From contig NC_087066.1 in NCBI RefSeq assembly GCF_963678635.1, positions 54,016,312 to 54,080,311 on the forward strand: a DNA stretch of 64,000 nt, read 5' to 3'. Every line of letters begins with the position of its first letter. Positions within the stretch are counted from its first letter, which is position 1. The position numbers and the translations under genes are program-made. A model generated the notes under the pieces. That model was not told where the DNA came from and searched no databases. It saw only the letters and a program-made list of their open reading frames with translations. Shown one piece after another: positions 1 through 8,701 of the stretch. Origin of the DNA: Symsagittifera roscoffensis. Its lineage: Eukaryota; Xenacoelomorpha; Acoela; Convolutidae.

Positions 1-36
1 CATCACATGCAGCGAAAAGGCTAGACTACGCCGTAC
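1..36 (-). CDS. PPP4R1: PPP4R1-like gene, exon cut by window edge
   Basis: On the minus strand an intron ending TTTTAG is followed at position 36 by an open stretch reading VRRSLAFSLHVM. It continues the reading phase of the exon at 311-847, whose last codon is Lys followed by a GTAAAG donor. The joined product reads W-K-V-R-R-S-L-A-F-S, which matches the conserved C-terminal HEAT-repeat part of PP4 regulatory subunit 1. Phase continuity and family match together support a true exon. The rest lies outside the window. Confidence 0.7.
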
Positions 37-310
37 CTAAAACACTCCTTTGATGAGTCAATAGTTTTCGGTCTCGTTAATTTAGGCTGAAAAAACTGAA
101 AAACAATCACCCCATACTGACTTTTGAAACAACATCTTTAGTTATTAAAAAACTAAGTCTTATTAAAAATATCTAGTAAATTTTCCCAAATTTTAACTAC
201 GAAACTTGCCTTCGGTTCGAGGCATCAAATTATCAAGCCAAACTTGGTTACACGTTATTAATTTCCGCGGAGATACTTAGTAGCAAAACTCAGTTTATAC
301 GCCTCTTTAC

Positions 311-847
311 CTTCCAAGACATGTCTTTAGCCAGCGCAGCATAAGCAGCTCTCAAACAGGCCCAGTTCTCTCGGCCCAGAGTGAAAGCAATAGCCGGGAT
401 CGAGTAAGCGCAATGTCTAGCCAGCTCCGGATCTACAGTTTGGGCAATCTTCTGGTCGCACATAGACACAAACTGGAACAGTATTTGAGGTGGGACTACT
501 TTCTGTCTGTTGATCTGCTCGATTGCAGCCGCGTCTAGTCCTCCAACTGACTCTTCGTCTGCTGTTAGTTCGTCATCGTCGTCTACCATTTCGTCCCCGA
601 CTGAACTGGGTGCGGCCACTCGGGTTGTGTAGATGGAGTCTAAGTCGTCCGACTGCCCTTTGGGTTCTGCCGAGTTTCCACCACTCTGTGTCATGAGTTT
701 CTTTCCCCCCATGGCGCTCGTGTTCGCGTTCTCAAATGGCATGGAGGCGTATCCTGACTCCCGAGTCCCGCTTTCATTCGAGTAGTTCTTCACTTCGTCT
801 GGACTCGTCATGTGCAGGTCGTTGTCGTCCGTGGATGTATTTGAATC
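311..847 (-). CDS. PPP4R1: PPP4R1-like internal exon (protein phosphatase 4 regulatory subunit 1)
   Basis: The exon encodes about 179 residues. The first two thirds are Ser/Thr/Asp-rich and acidic (a DDDDELTADEES-type stretch). The end is a conserved helical segment containing ELARHCAYSIPAIAFTLGRE and NWACLRAAYAALAKDMSWK. In PPP4R1 a disordered acidic middle separates N- and C-terminal HEAT repeats, and this exon fits the junction of middle and C-terminal repeats. The acceptor is TGTTTCCAG at 848-856 and the donor is AAG|GTAAAG at 311/310. Both give an intron of 274 nt to the next exon in phase. PPP4R1 scaffolds the PP4 catalytic subunit and directs it to substrates. Upstream N-terminal exons are not found, so either the preceding intron is longer than 63 kb or the gene is truncated. 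Confidence 0.75.
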
Positions 848-3800
848 CTGGAAACAACTCACAGCTTATCAATTCACTCAGCAGGAGAACAGCATATGCT
901 CATAGTTAAGGCGTGCTAATTAATAACAAGACTGCTCGTATATCAAGGCGAAGCCCTGAATGTTCCGACTGCACTTAAGGCCAATTAAAAATTTTTTTTT
1001 GGTTGAATATTTGACAAAAAATTTGAAAAAATATATTTTTTTTATTTTCTTCATTTCATCGCCCCACACGCTATGTTAAATAATAAGGGTGTGTTACGCT
1101 TCTCGTATTGCCTGCGATAATGGAATAGAATTAAACTGTTGGCCTCAAAACAAAATTGGAACACATTAATTCGATCCTAACGCGTGTTATAAGTATGCAA
1201 TATAACGCACTTCAATGATCGTCATTGGCCAAATTAGCAATTTTCAAATCCCCATAACTTTACAAAAAAACACAGGTGAAATATCTTTTTGAATTTGAGC
1301 TCAAGACAACAATATTTGGCAGATGGTATAAAAAATTTCCGTCAAAAACGCTTGGTTAACAAGTCGAAATTGGTTGAATAAAAACCACACCAAGGATAAA
1401 TATTCCGCACTTTTGTCGAAAGTCGCAACAAATAGCTCGTAATTCGAAGGTAAAGGTACCAAACATTGTAGAAGAAGCGGAGCATCGCAATACTTGCGAT
1501 ACATAAAAGATAGCATTGCAAGCAAGAGGATACAAAAAGACGGAGGCCGCTTTGACGACTAAGTTGAAAAAATATATATTTGAAAGAAAAACGTCTACAA
1601 AATTTTATCAATCGCAATTGATATTCAAAAAATAATAATTCAATAAGAATTCGGAGCCAATTATCGGGCGGTAACTATGCCGACAATTCTTGGGTAGACG
1701 CGCTGTAACGTTTTGAATCTCGGCATTAGTACGTACCGCCCCTCCGTATGCACAAAAGCATAAAAAATCTATTTTAAGGTTTTACATGACTCATTATAAG
1801 GTAACCAATCCGATGTATAACTTATGCCGAAACCACTTAAGGGAAAAATAGAAAGTTAGAAAGTTATATTAACTAATTACAAAGTAACTTTCGGTTACCG
1901 AAAAAATTGCTTGCATCATATGAAAAGGCAACGCTTTGTAAAGTTAGCCGACAAAAAATGAATGATTGTCTGGCAGCTGAATGATTGTCTTGCATTGAAT
2001 TTTTTCAAGAAAAAACAATAATTCAAGTAAAAGCAGCAAGGAGCATAACGTTTTATTTCAACTACTAGCTCAGGACTCGTACATAGGGGGCTTCAAGCAG
2101 TTTGTTGAACCAGGAAAATGTTTCCTTAAATATATAAAACAAAACAACCAAATTAAAATCAACCGTACAAATTAGACGCCGGTCATCAACAAAATTTTCT
2201 ATTTCATGAATTGAATGATTTAAGAAATCAACTTTCAGTTTATTTTGTACAAAAATGAAACATTACTACCGGAATTCATTACCAAAATTACTACCGGAAT
2301 TAAACTACCGGAATTCAGATCTTTGTATTTTGGACTCATAAAAAACGCTTACCTATGCATATCACTTGCTGCCGTCAATTTTTCAATCTAGCACAATAAA
2401 TTAAAACCATGAAAACGTCACTTATCGGAACCAAAAACAGTTCGAGCAGTCATAGTTAGAAAACGTTTTTTTTTAAAGAAAACGTCATTCATCGCAACTA
2501 CAGAAATTGAGCAGATAATATTGGAGAACGGACTTGCAACCTGAGACATTACTCTGACAGCGCCCATAGAGTGAAGAAATTCAAATTTTGAACGTTTTCA
2601 GGTTGCACTACTCTGACAGCGCCCATAGAGTGAAGAAATTCAAATTTTGAACGTTTTAAAAATTATATATAAAAATTACATCACGAAAACTAAAAGAATT
2701 CGCGCTGCCATGTTTCGATACCACATTTGCAACCCCTCAAAGTATCCCCACTATAATTTTGAATTTTGTGAAAAAAGAAACCTAAACAATTTTTTAAAGT
2801 TTGTGTGATGAAAAGTCAAAACTATCAGGTTAGGGCATTCGAGCTCTCACAGGTGAACGTTGTAGACCAATGAGGACCTTGGAAATTTGCATTCAATTGC
2901 AAGTTGAAATGGGTTGCGAATTTTAAACTTTGTTAAAAACTTTTATATCTAAATTTTTCCAGCTTAATTAAATACACAGAGGCGAAGAGGAGCTTCACAC
3001 TACTTGCGATACAACACAAAAAAAACAAGTAGAAAAAATGTAAAATGTTGAAAAAAAAACAACGAACCAAAAATTATTTTGTTTTTCTCGATAAAACTAA
3101 AACACAATTAGAATCTAAGCTAAAGTTGGAGGTTTGTGTTTGATATTTCTATCAAAATATAACACTGATGCGAGACCAAAAGCGTAATTTCAAAAATTAG
3201 GTTTTGCCCGAAACCTTAGTTGTTTCTCTACTAAAATAAACGAGAAGATGGAAAAACTTTGAAGAGGGAAGAGATATTGATACTTTTCCAAGAAGATAAC
3301 ATTTCTCCTACAAAGTCGCCGCTTTTGCAGGAAAAATTATCGCAACCAATTCTTTCGATTGAAGTTTTCATCTCAGATTGAGAGGGTAGTTTAAGGAAAA
3401 CCAAAATATTTCCAAAACACCTCAAAAGTTCAAAAACTTTTCAAAATCCATAATTTTTTTCTGAAAAATAAGGTCGGAGAAAATTCGCCAAGCTGGGTTT
3501 CTCGATTGAAAAATTAACCAGATAACTGACTTGGTATTTTTCAATATAAGTATCAAAAAATATTCAAAGTTTCAAAACATTGTGTGATGGCTCTATTTTT
3601 AATTTATTTCCTTGGAATATTGGACAATGCTTTACTATAAAATTCAATCTTTCGATGGCGAGCTTTTACTTTACTTCGGAGCAGGGCCGACAGTATCTGA
3701 TCTCACTCTTAGATAGTAAAAATAGTTAGTTATTTTAATACTGGATTTCGTCTTACTGTTCGTCAGGTTTCAATCTCATCGCTCTCTTTGTTATAATTTT

Positions 3801-3914
3801 TACACTGGTTTCTTTTCAATAGTTCAAATATAATCATATCTACTTGCGCCGGCACGCGCCAGATGAAAGACAATAACAAATTTAGCGGCACTTAATAAGG
3901 CAAGAGTTTACAGT
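848..3914. other. Non-coding intron or flank of the PPP4R1-like gene
   Basis: AT-rich sequence with many homopolymer runs. No open frame of convincing composition is seen on either strand. It holds a 48-nt tandem duplication (2551-2657) and a cluster of CTACCGGAATT units (about 2268-2318). I see no RNA gene. Confidence 0.6.
2551..2657 (+). repeat. 48-nt direct duplication, period 59
   Basis: A block beginning ACTCTGACAGCGCCC occurs at 2551-2598 and again at 2610-2657 without visible differences, separated by CAGGTTGC-type spacer. It is a recent local duplication with no coding content. Confidence 0.9.
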
Positions 3915-4165
3915 ATTTTATACGGCAAGTTATAACTGGGGCAGGATGGAGTAATTATGTTCTCAGATAGGTAAACAGATAAATACTTTTTCCGGTTTAT
4001 GAGTGGTTTTAGCAAATACAAGAATTGTTTGTGGTGTTTCGTGTTTGAGCAAGTGATTTTACATTCTTATGATGATATACATGTTCAAGCTCCATATATG
4101 GTAAAAAGGAAATATGGATGATTATAGCACTCTTAATATAACGGACTTTTCTAGGACGTTACACA
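3915..4165 (-). promoter_or_regulatory. Candidate start and promoter of the 3' LTR of element 1
   Basis: Reading the minus strand downstream of the last Env-like codon (4276) there is a purine run AAGGGTGG (4241-4248). Further on is TGTAACGTCC (from 4165), a common style of LTR start, and then TATAAAAT (3915-3922). The order suggests U3 followed by a TATA box. The 5' LTR is lost in the gap at 12600, so the boundaries cannot be checked by repeat comparison. Confidence 0.3.
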
Positions 4166-4275
4166 ACCGTTCTTTGATAAAATTTATGTATATAAATTTA
4201 AATGTGGCTACTAGTTTTTTTTTTAAAAGTTTTTAAGGTGCCACCCTTAAGTTGTCGATTGTGTTGTTGCGTTGT

Positions 4276-4935
4276 TCACCGGTGATTGTTGTTGCTGGAG
4301 GGTCTGAACTGGGATTTTTGAGGAGACCGAAAGTAGATTGGGTTTTGGTCTGTTTGTTGTGTTTCATGCGGGATTTCACGGGCATGTACTGAATGCCGTG
4401 ACTGCGATTGGAGACTTCTGCGGGATGAACTGAGGGATTGGGTTTGTATAGCGTCTCTTTGGCTTTCCTCTTGTATCAGATGCTTGTGGTGTTCATCCAC
4501 AAGGTTCTCGATTTTGTTTAACCGAAGGAGTATGTCTTGTATTATTTTTTCATCCGTTGTAGAGTCCTTAATGAAAGTTATCTTCCTTTTGAGCTTATGA
4601 TCCATCGATTGTACCAGTGGGAATTGGTCCTTAGTTACTGACATAACTTGTTTTACTGGAATTTTTGCATCGGTCGATTTCATAAATTTTGGCGTTAAGT
4701 TTCGAATAAAATTGAATTTATGATAAAGGTACATGACTAGGATGTGTAAAAGGAGATTTCCGATAAAAACAAAGATTGTGAGGGACAAAGAGACTTTTAT
4801 AGGGACGTAGGAATCGAGTTTATCAATTAATGTTGGTTTCAAAAGTTGCATTTTGTGGACTAAGGGTTTAGCAATATTGTCATAATCGTTTTGTTGAAGA
4901 TTATCTACTGACATCATTGTCAACTCTAGTTTCAT
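4276..4935 (-). CDS. Env-like C-terminal part with membrane anchor and cytoplasmic tail
   Basis: An open frame of 219 codons. Residues about 48-72 form one strong hydrophobic segment (SLTIFVFIGNLLLHILVMYLY), followed by a basic, Ser/Gln-rich tail of about 145 residues containing SRRSLQSQSRHS. The position directly after the fusion-peptide-bearing ORF (5096-6691) and the single anchor suggest the transmembrane end of the same envelope-like protein, separated by a frame change between 4936 and 5095. No ectodomain motif of its own is visible. It could instead be a separate small membrane protein. Confidence 0.5.
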   Translation of the reverse strand: MKLELTMMSVDNLQQNDYDNIAKPLVHKMQLLKPTLIDKLDSYVPIKVSLSLTIFVFIGNLLLHILVMYLYHKFNFIRNLTPKFMKSTDAKIPVKQVMSVTKDQFPLVQSMDHKLKRKITFIKDSTTDEKIIQDILLRLNKIENLVDEHHKHLIQEESQRDAIQTQSLSSSRRSLQSQSRHSVHAREIPHETQQTDQNPIYFRSPQKSQFRPSSNNNHR

Positions 4936-5095
4936 TTGCTGAAATAGGGCAATATTTGCGTCTGCTTTAGACTTGTAATAGGGTAATTGGTCTAGCTCGG
5001 GGACCGTTGAAATAAGCTTCTGAAGAGGGTCGTCTAATTTGACGTCAATTTGTACTGCTGGAATTTTTGCGCAGCTTGACAGGTCTGACCGTATT

Positions 5096-6691
5096 TTAAT
5101 ATGTTTGCTTATAAGTTGCTCTCCATTTAAAATGTCTTGCGCTCGTTATTAACCAAATTCCAAACCCGAGGTTGGTCGCTTTTTCCGGGATGGGTAGTAG
5201 GATTTTTCTGGTTTCACATACAGCTAAGGCAACTATCGGTTCCTGGTAGTAAAGTGTCGCAAGACATGAGGATTGTGCTAAGTGTGTTTCCATTGTTTCA
5301 TGGCAAATTCTGTATGTTGATGATCCAATGCAGTTGTCCAATTGTTTTTGCGTAAGAGTTGTCGTTTCCATTGAATCCTGTGAAATTGCTAGGTATGGGC
5401 CTTCGATGGCCCATTCTAAAGCTTCAGAGGGATCGTGTTGTGGCATTGGTACTAAATGTGCACTGTAAACTGTAAAGATTGTTGTTCTTGATGATAGAGG
5501 TATCGCCAATGTCAGAAGTAATCCTTGTTTTACTGTTGAAATTTCTGTTAGTAATTTCGCATCGTAATAGGACATTAGATCTTGCATTGGAATTGCCAAT
5601 GACAGTTTATCCGTGGAGTATTTTTGTGCATCATGTACTGAGTCGAGTACATCATTTAAAGATTCTCGTGGAACTAGGGACATTGGAAGTCTTTTGTCTA
5701 GTAGAATTGGGATTGAGTTGAGCAAATTTATGCTATAGGCGTATAAAGCTGAACGGTAACTTTTGACGTCTGCATACAAAACGTTCAACAATGAAGCGGC
5801 TGTGTCGAAATTGAAATTTAGCTGTTGGTGCGAAAACAGCATTTGAGTACAATCTCGTAAAACATGAAAGTTGTTTTGAAAGATTTCAAATTGCTGCTGT
5901 ACAATTTTCCAATTTTTGTTCTGGTTTTCTTGCATTTCCTTTTGGATTTTCGCTATTTCGGCTATTTCGTTGGAAATCAAGAAGAATTTCTCGTTGCTGG
6001 CTTGTTCAATTTCTAAAACGTACTCTGTAAGTTGGCTAGCGTATTGGCTTAGTCGGTCAATGTTCTCTGCATTTTTCTGTCCAGTGTTTTGGCAATTACC
6101 GAAAACTCCAAGAAATCCACAGTCACTTGATCCTCCCATTGATATTCCAAGGGATCCGAACAGCGCTATTCCTGCTACAGCAGCGGCTGCTACTACAGGT
6201 GCACCGCGTTTTTCACGATTTTGGATTCCTTGTGAATTTTGTTGTTTGTTTTGATTTTCTTCCTCGTTTTCATAGTTCGATAGAAATTTTGCTGTTACGT
6301 TGCGCATGTGTTCAACTTCCTGCTGTGCTGCATTTGTTTCGTTTTGTATTTTAGCCAGCATCCAATTCAAGTTGAAGGGTTTGTGCGAGGAATTGAAAGG
6401 TTGCGAAAAATCTAGTGGACATTCGGCCGAAGGCTGACTCCACATTTCTGCTAATTTTGCTAACATTGTTTCTACTTGTTTCTGCATCGTGAAATTGTAT
6501 TTCGGGAATGGCACAAGAAATTGAACGTTAACAAATTTTTCCGCAAGTAATATTTGGGATTCTTTGTGGAATAAAATTCCTCTTGTAAGCGCTTCATATT
6601 CTGAAGAAAATTTATCGCAATTTTTTTTTTTTCGCAAATTCAGTTCAAGACGTCGTAGCTTCGAAAGGAGACAGAATTGGGAGATTCCATC
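5096..6691 (-). CDS. Env-like fusion glycoprotein of element 1
   Basis: The open frame starts after the TAG that closes a candidate splice acceptor at 6692. The first in-frame ATG is at 6637. A basic cleavage site REKR is followed by a Gly/Ala-rich hydrophobic stretch beginning GAPVVAAAAVAGIALFG, the arrangement of a furin-cut class I fusion protein with its fusion peptide. Two cysteines follow (CGFLGVFGNC), then a long Gln/Asn/Glu-rich heptad region of about 80 residues likely to form a coiled coil, and a further Cys-containing domain. Similar architecture is known for Env/F-like proteins of insect errantiviruses and other Ty3/Gypsy elements. A run of A residues near the start could cause slippage. 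No clear signal peptide is visible, so the N-terminus may lie in another exon or be damaged. Confidence 0.65.
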   Translation of the reverse strand, partial: DGISQFCLLSKLRRLELNLRKKKNCDKFSSEYEALTRGILFHKESQILLAEKFVNVQFLVPFPKYNFTMQKQVETMLAKLAEMWSQPSAECPLDFSQPFNSSHKPFNLNWMLAKIQNETNAAQQEVEHMRNVTAKFLSNYENEEENQNKQQNSQGIQNREKRGAPVVAAAAVAGIALFGSLGISMGGSSDCGFLGVFGNCQNTGQKNAENIDRLSQYASQLTEYVLEIEQASNEKFFLISNEIAEIAKIQKEMQENQNKNWKIVQQQFEIFQNNFHVLRDCTQMLFSHQQLNFNFDTAASLLNVLYADVKSYRSALYAYSINLLNSIPILLDKRLPMSLVPRESLNDVLDSVHDAQKYSTDKLSLAIPMQDLMSYYDAKLLTEISTVKQGLLLTLAIPLSSRTTIFTVYSAHLVPMPQHDPSEALEWAIEGPYLAISQDSMETTTLTQKQLDNCIGSSTYRICHETMETHLAQSSCLATLYYQEPIVALAVCETRKILLPIPEKATNLGFGIWLITSARHFKWRATYKQTY

Positions 6692-6710
6692 CTATACAAA
6701 ATGTTACCAA
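6692..6710 (-). promoter_or_regulatory. Candidate 3' splice site before the Env-like ORF
   Basis: The minus strand reads TTGGTAACATTTTGTATAG and the Env-like frame opens directly after this AG. Env of retroviruses and errantiviruses is made from a spliced RNA, so the location fits. No donor can be assigned because the leader is missing. Confidence 0.35.
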
Positions 6711-7083
6711 CATTCATACAAACGTTTTAAACTAATGTTGGACCGGTTCTGACGCCTACTTCTGAAACGGGCGGTTTTTAAAGAATTTTGCGTTTTCAGT
6801 GCATTTTGATTTTTCCGCTTTTCTTCAAGTTTTTGGTGTGTTAGCACCAAACCAAGGTTATTTTTAATGCTTTAATCCAGTTTAAAAAACAGGTATTGGG
6901 TAGTATCCAGGCTAATTTATAGACCAATTGTACCAGTGGGTGTTGAACTCTTGTGTTTTGCGCAAATCTAGGGCTGAAATTTGAGATTTGTGTAAAACTT
7001 TTGTCGGCAGGGAGGTCACTTTGCTGTTGTACTGGATCGTTCTAAAGGTCATAATTTCGTTGAAGGGACTATTGTCGAGTTTG

Positions 7084-8397
7084 TCAAAAGTTAAATAAGT
7101 TGATTTTGATATTAAGTGGTCCGAAAATTTCGTAAAGTTGTCGCATAACGGTTGATTTTTCGAGTTGATTGTTTGCAAACTCCAGTTTTGGCATGCTTAT
7201 CGCTCGTATGTTGTATTGCTGAACTACGTGTCTGAGGGTAGTGAGAGCTACTTGGAGGGCATAATACGATGGGTGATCGCTTTCCTGCTCCTTTGTAACC
7301 AAATTAAAGATATAACGATTTCTGTAGGGGTCAAAGTACGGGATTACTGTTCCGACTGGGAATTTGGGCTGGTTTTTTCCATTTTTTCGCATAGAGGGGT
7401 ACATATTAGCAACCATTTTTGCTAGTCCCGTGTTCATCGTCAAATCAGAAGACACGCAGTTCACTATTGGGTGGCATGAGTGGAGAATATTGCCTTTAAG
7501 TTTAACAAACTGCGCTGGTATTTGTCGTTGAATTAAGTTTAAGTTTCCTGATCTTTTTGTGTTTTTCTGATTTGTTCGGCTTCGTGTAGATCTGGCTACT
7601 GGTTCTGGGGTCGTTTGCTGATGTCGTTGAATGCTAGCTCGTACCTGATCAAGTTTTGTTTCTCTTGATGGTGTTGGGTTGCGTAGTGCTCTCTGTGACG
7701 ATTCGTGAATAATTTTTCGTTTTTCTTCACTTGTTAAGATTGCAGGCTGAGAAGGCGATGGTGGGAGATTTGGTTTCCGAAAACGTTCTCCATAGCGAGC
7801 TGCTGGTTGCCACTTTTCGTATGTTCTGATTCTCCTTTTCTGAGCAAAGTTGACCGATTTATCATAAGAGGTGGTACTTGTACATGGTTGCTCATAAGGA
7901 GATTCGGGATCATTTTCTGGGGGTTGCTCGGTTTCAGGCTCGGATTGAGGGCTATCTGGGATGTTGAATGGCAGTGGGGGTTCTGCTTTGTCCGAATTTT
8001 CTAAATCACTTGATCGGGCTGAGCTGTTTGAAGAACTTGGAGGGGAAGGTGCAATATTGACTGGAGGGCGAACTATTGGTCTTGGTGGTAAAGTTGGTAC
8101 TGGTGGTGGAACTGGATGGGGTGGGTGTGCAATTGGGACTCTGGGTACTGCTATGGGTACTGATAATCGTATTTGGGCTGGTGCGGCTTCTTGTTGTTGA
8201 GAAAATGCGGCATTTTGGTCTTGTTCGAGTAAATTTGGGATGAATTCATCAAACAAATCGGGTTCATTTCTAGTTGTTCTCCGTGATGGGTCGGCTTCAA
8301 AATTATCTGGGTTGATCGTGTCTAGGTCATCTGGAGGGCTGTTTAAACTGATGGGTCGTAGTCTAATTCTGTGTACACTGTGTATAATTTGTTCCAA
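7084..8397 (-). CDS. Macro-domain-like protein of element 1 with Pro-rich N-terminal half
   Basis: A 437-codon frame between pol and env, overlapping the pol tail by 35 nt in a different phase. Residues 1-290 are disordered and rich in Pro, Ser, Asn and Arg. The last about 135 residues carry a macro-domain (ADP-ribose-binding) pattern: GNILHSCHPIVNCVSSDLTM, then NTGLAKMVANMYPSM, then NRYIFNLVTKEQ, a Tyr/Leu helix ALQVALTTLRHVV, and ISMPKLEF. Known macro domains bind or hydrolyse ADP-ribose and occur in some RNA viruses, where they reverse host ADP-ribosylation. A role here in countering host ADP-ribosylation is inference. The Asn-Cys segment and the GLA loop are present; catalytic competence cannot be judged by eye. 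Confidence 0.6.
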   Translation of the reverse strand: MEQIIHSVHRIRLRPISLNSPPDDLDTINPDNFEADPSRRTTRNEPDLFDEFIPNLLEQDQNAAFSQQQEAAPAQIRLSVPIAVPRVPIAHPPHPVPPPVPTLPPRPIVRPPVNIAPSPPSSSNSSARSSDLENSDKAEPPLPFNIPDSPQSEPETEQPPENDPESPYEQPCTSTTSYDKSVNFAQKRRIRTYEKWQPAARYGERFRKPNLPPSPSQPAILTSEEKRKIIHESSQRALRNPTPSRETKLDQVRASIQRHQQTTPEPVARSTRSRTNQKNTKRSGNLNLIQRQIPAQFVKLKGNILHSCHPIVNCVSSDLTMNTGLAKMVANMYPSMRKNGKNQPKFPVGTVIPYFDPYRNRYIFNLVTKEQESDHPSYYALQVALTTLRHVVQQYNIRAISMPKLEFANNQLEKSTVMRQLYEIFGPLNIKINLFNF

Positions 8398-8701
8398 CTT
8401 TTCGGATGATATAATTTGAATTTGTCAGGACTTGCTCAACTCTATAAAGTGGTAGCCAAGTTTGAACTGATTTCTGGGTGAAGTCACTTTGTGTTGTTAA
8501 TTTGGCATTCAGGAGCAAGCAATGTGAATGTTTTTGAAGTGGTTGGGCTATAGACTTGTAGTCGTAATAACTCCGATATCGTTGATATGAATCAAGTAGT
8601 CTTTGCTTATTTTCGCCAAACTTTTGTAACATTGCGTCTTGTAATGCCAGAACGTAATCTGAATTTGCTTCACAGGCTTCAATTCCTTTCCTGGAGAATC
8701 G
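8363..8701 (-). pseudogene. Integrase C-terminal tail of element 1, beyond an in-frame stop
   Basis: The reading frame of pol continues without shift past the TAA at 8702-8704 down to 8363. It contains a basic segment and a module resembling the GPY/F end of Ty3/Gypsy integrases (WLPLYRVEQVLTNSNYIIRK). Because the frame is the same, the break is a single nonsense codon. It could be a point mutation or a codon that is read through. The tail overlaps the start of the macro-like ORF. Confidence 0.7.

Noticed and set aside
295-310. Alternative donor GTATAA for the PPP4R1-like exon
   Set aside because: It would put the next exon (1-36) out of phase with a stop. The GTAAAG donor gives the expected conserved continuation.
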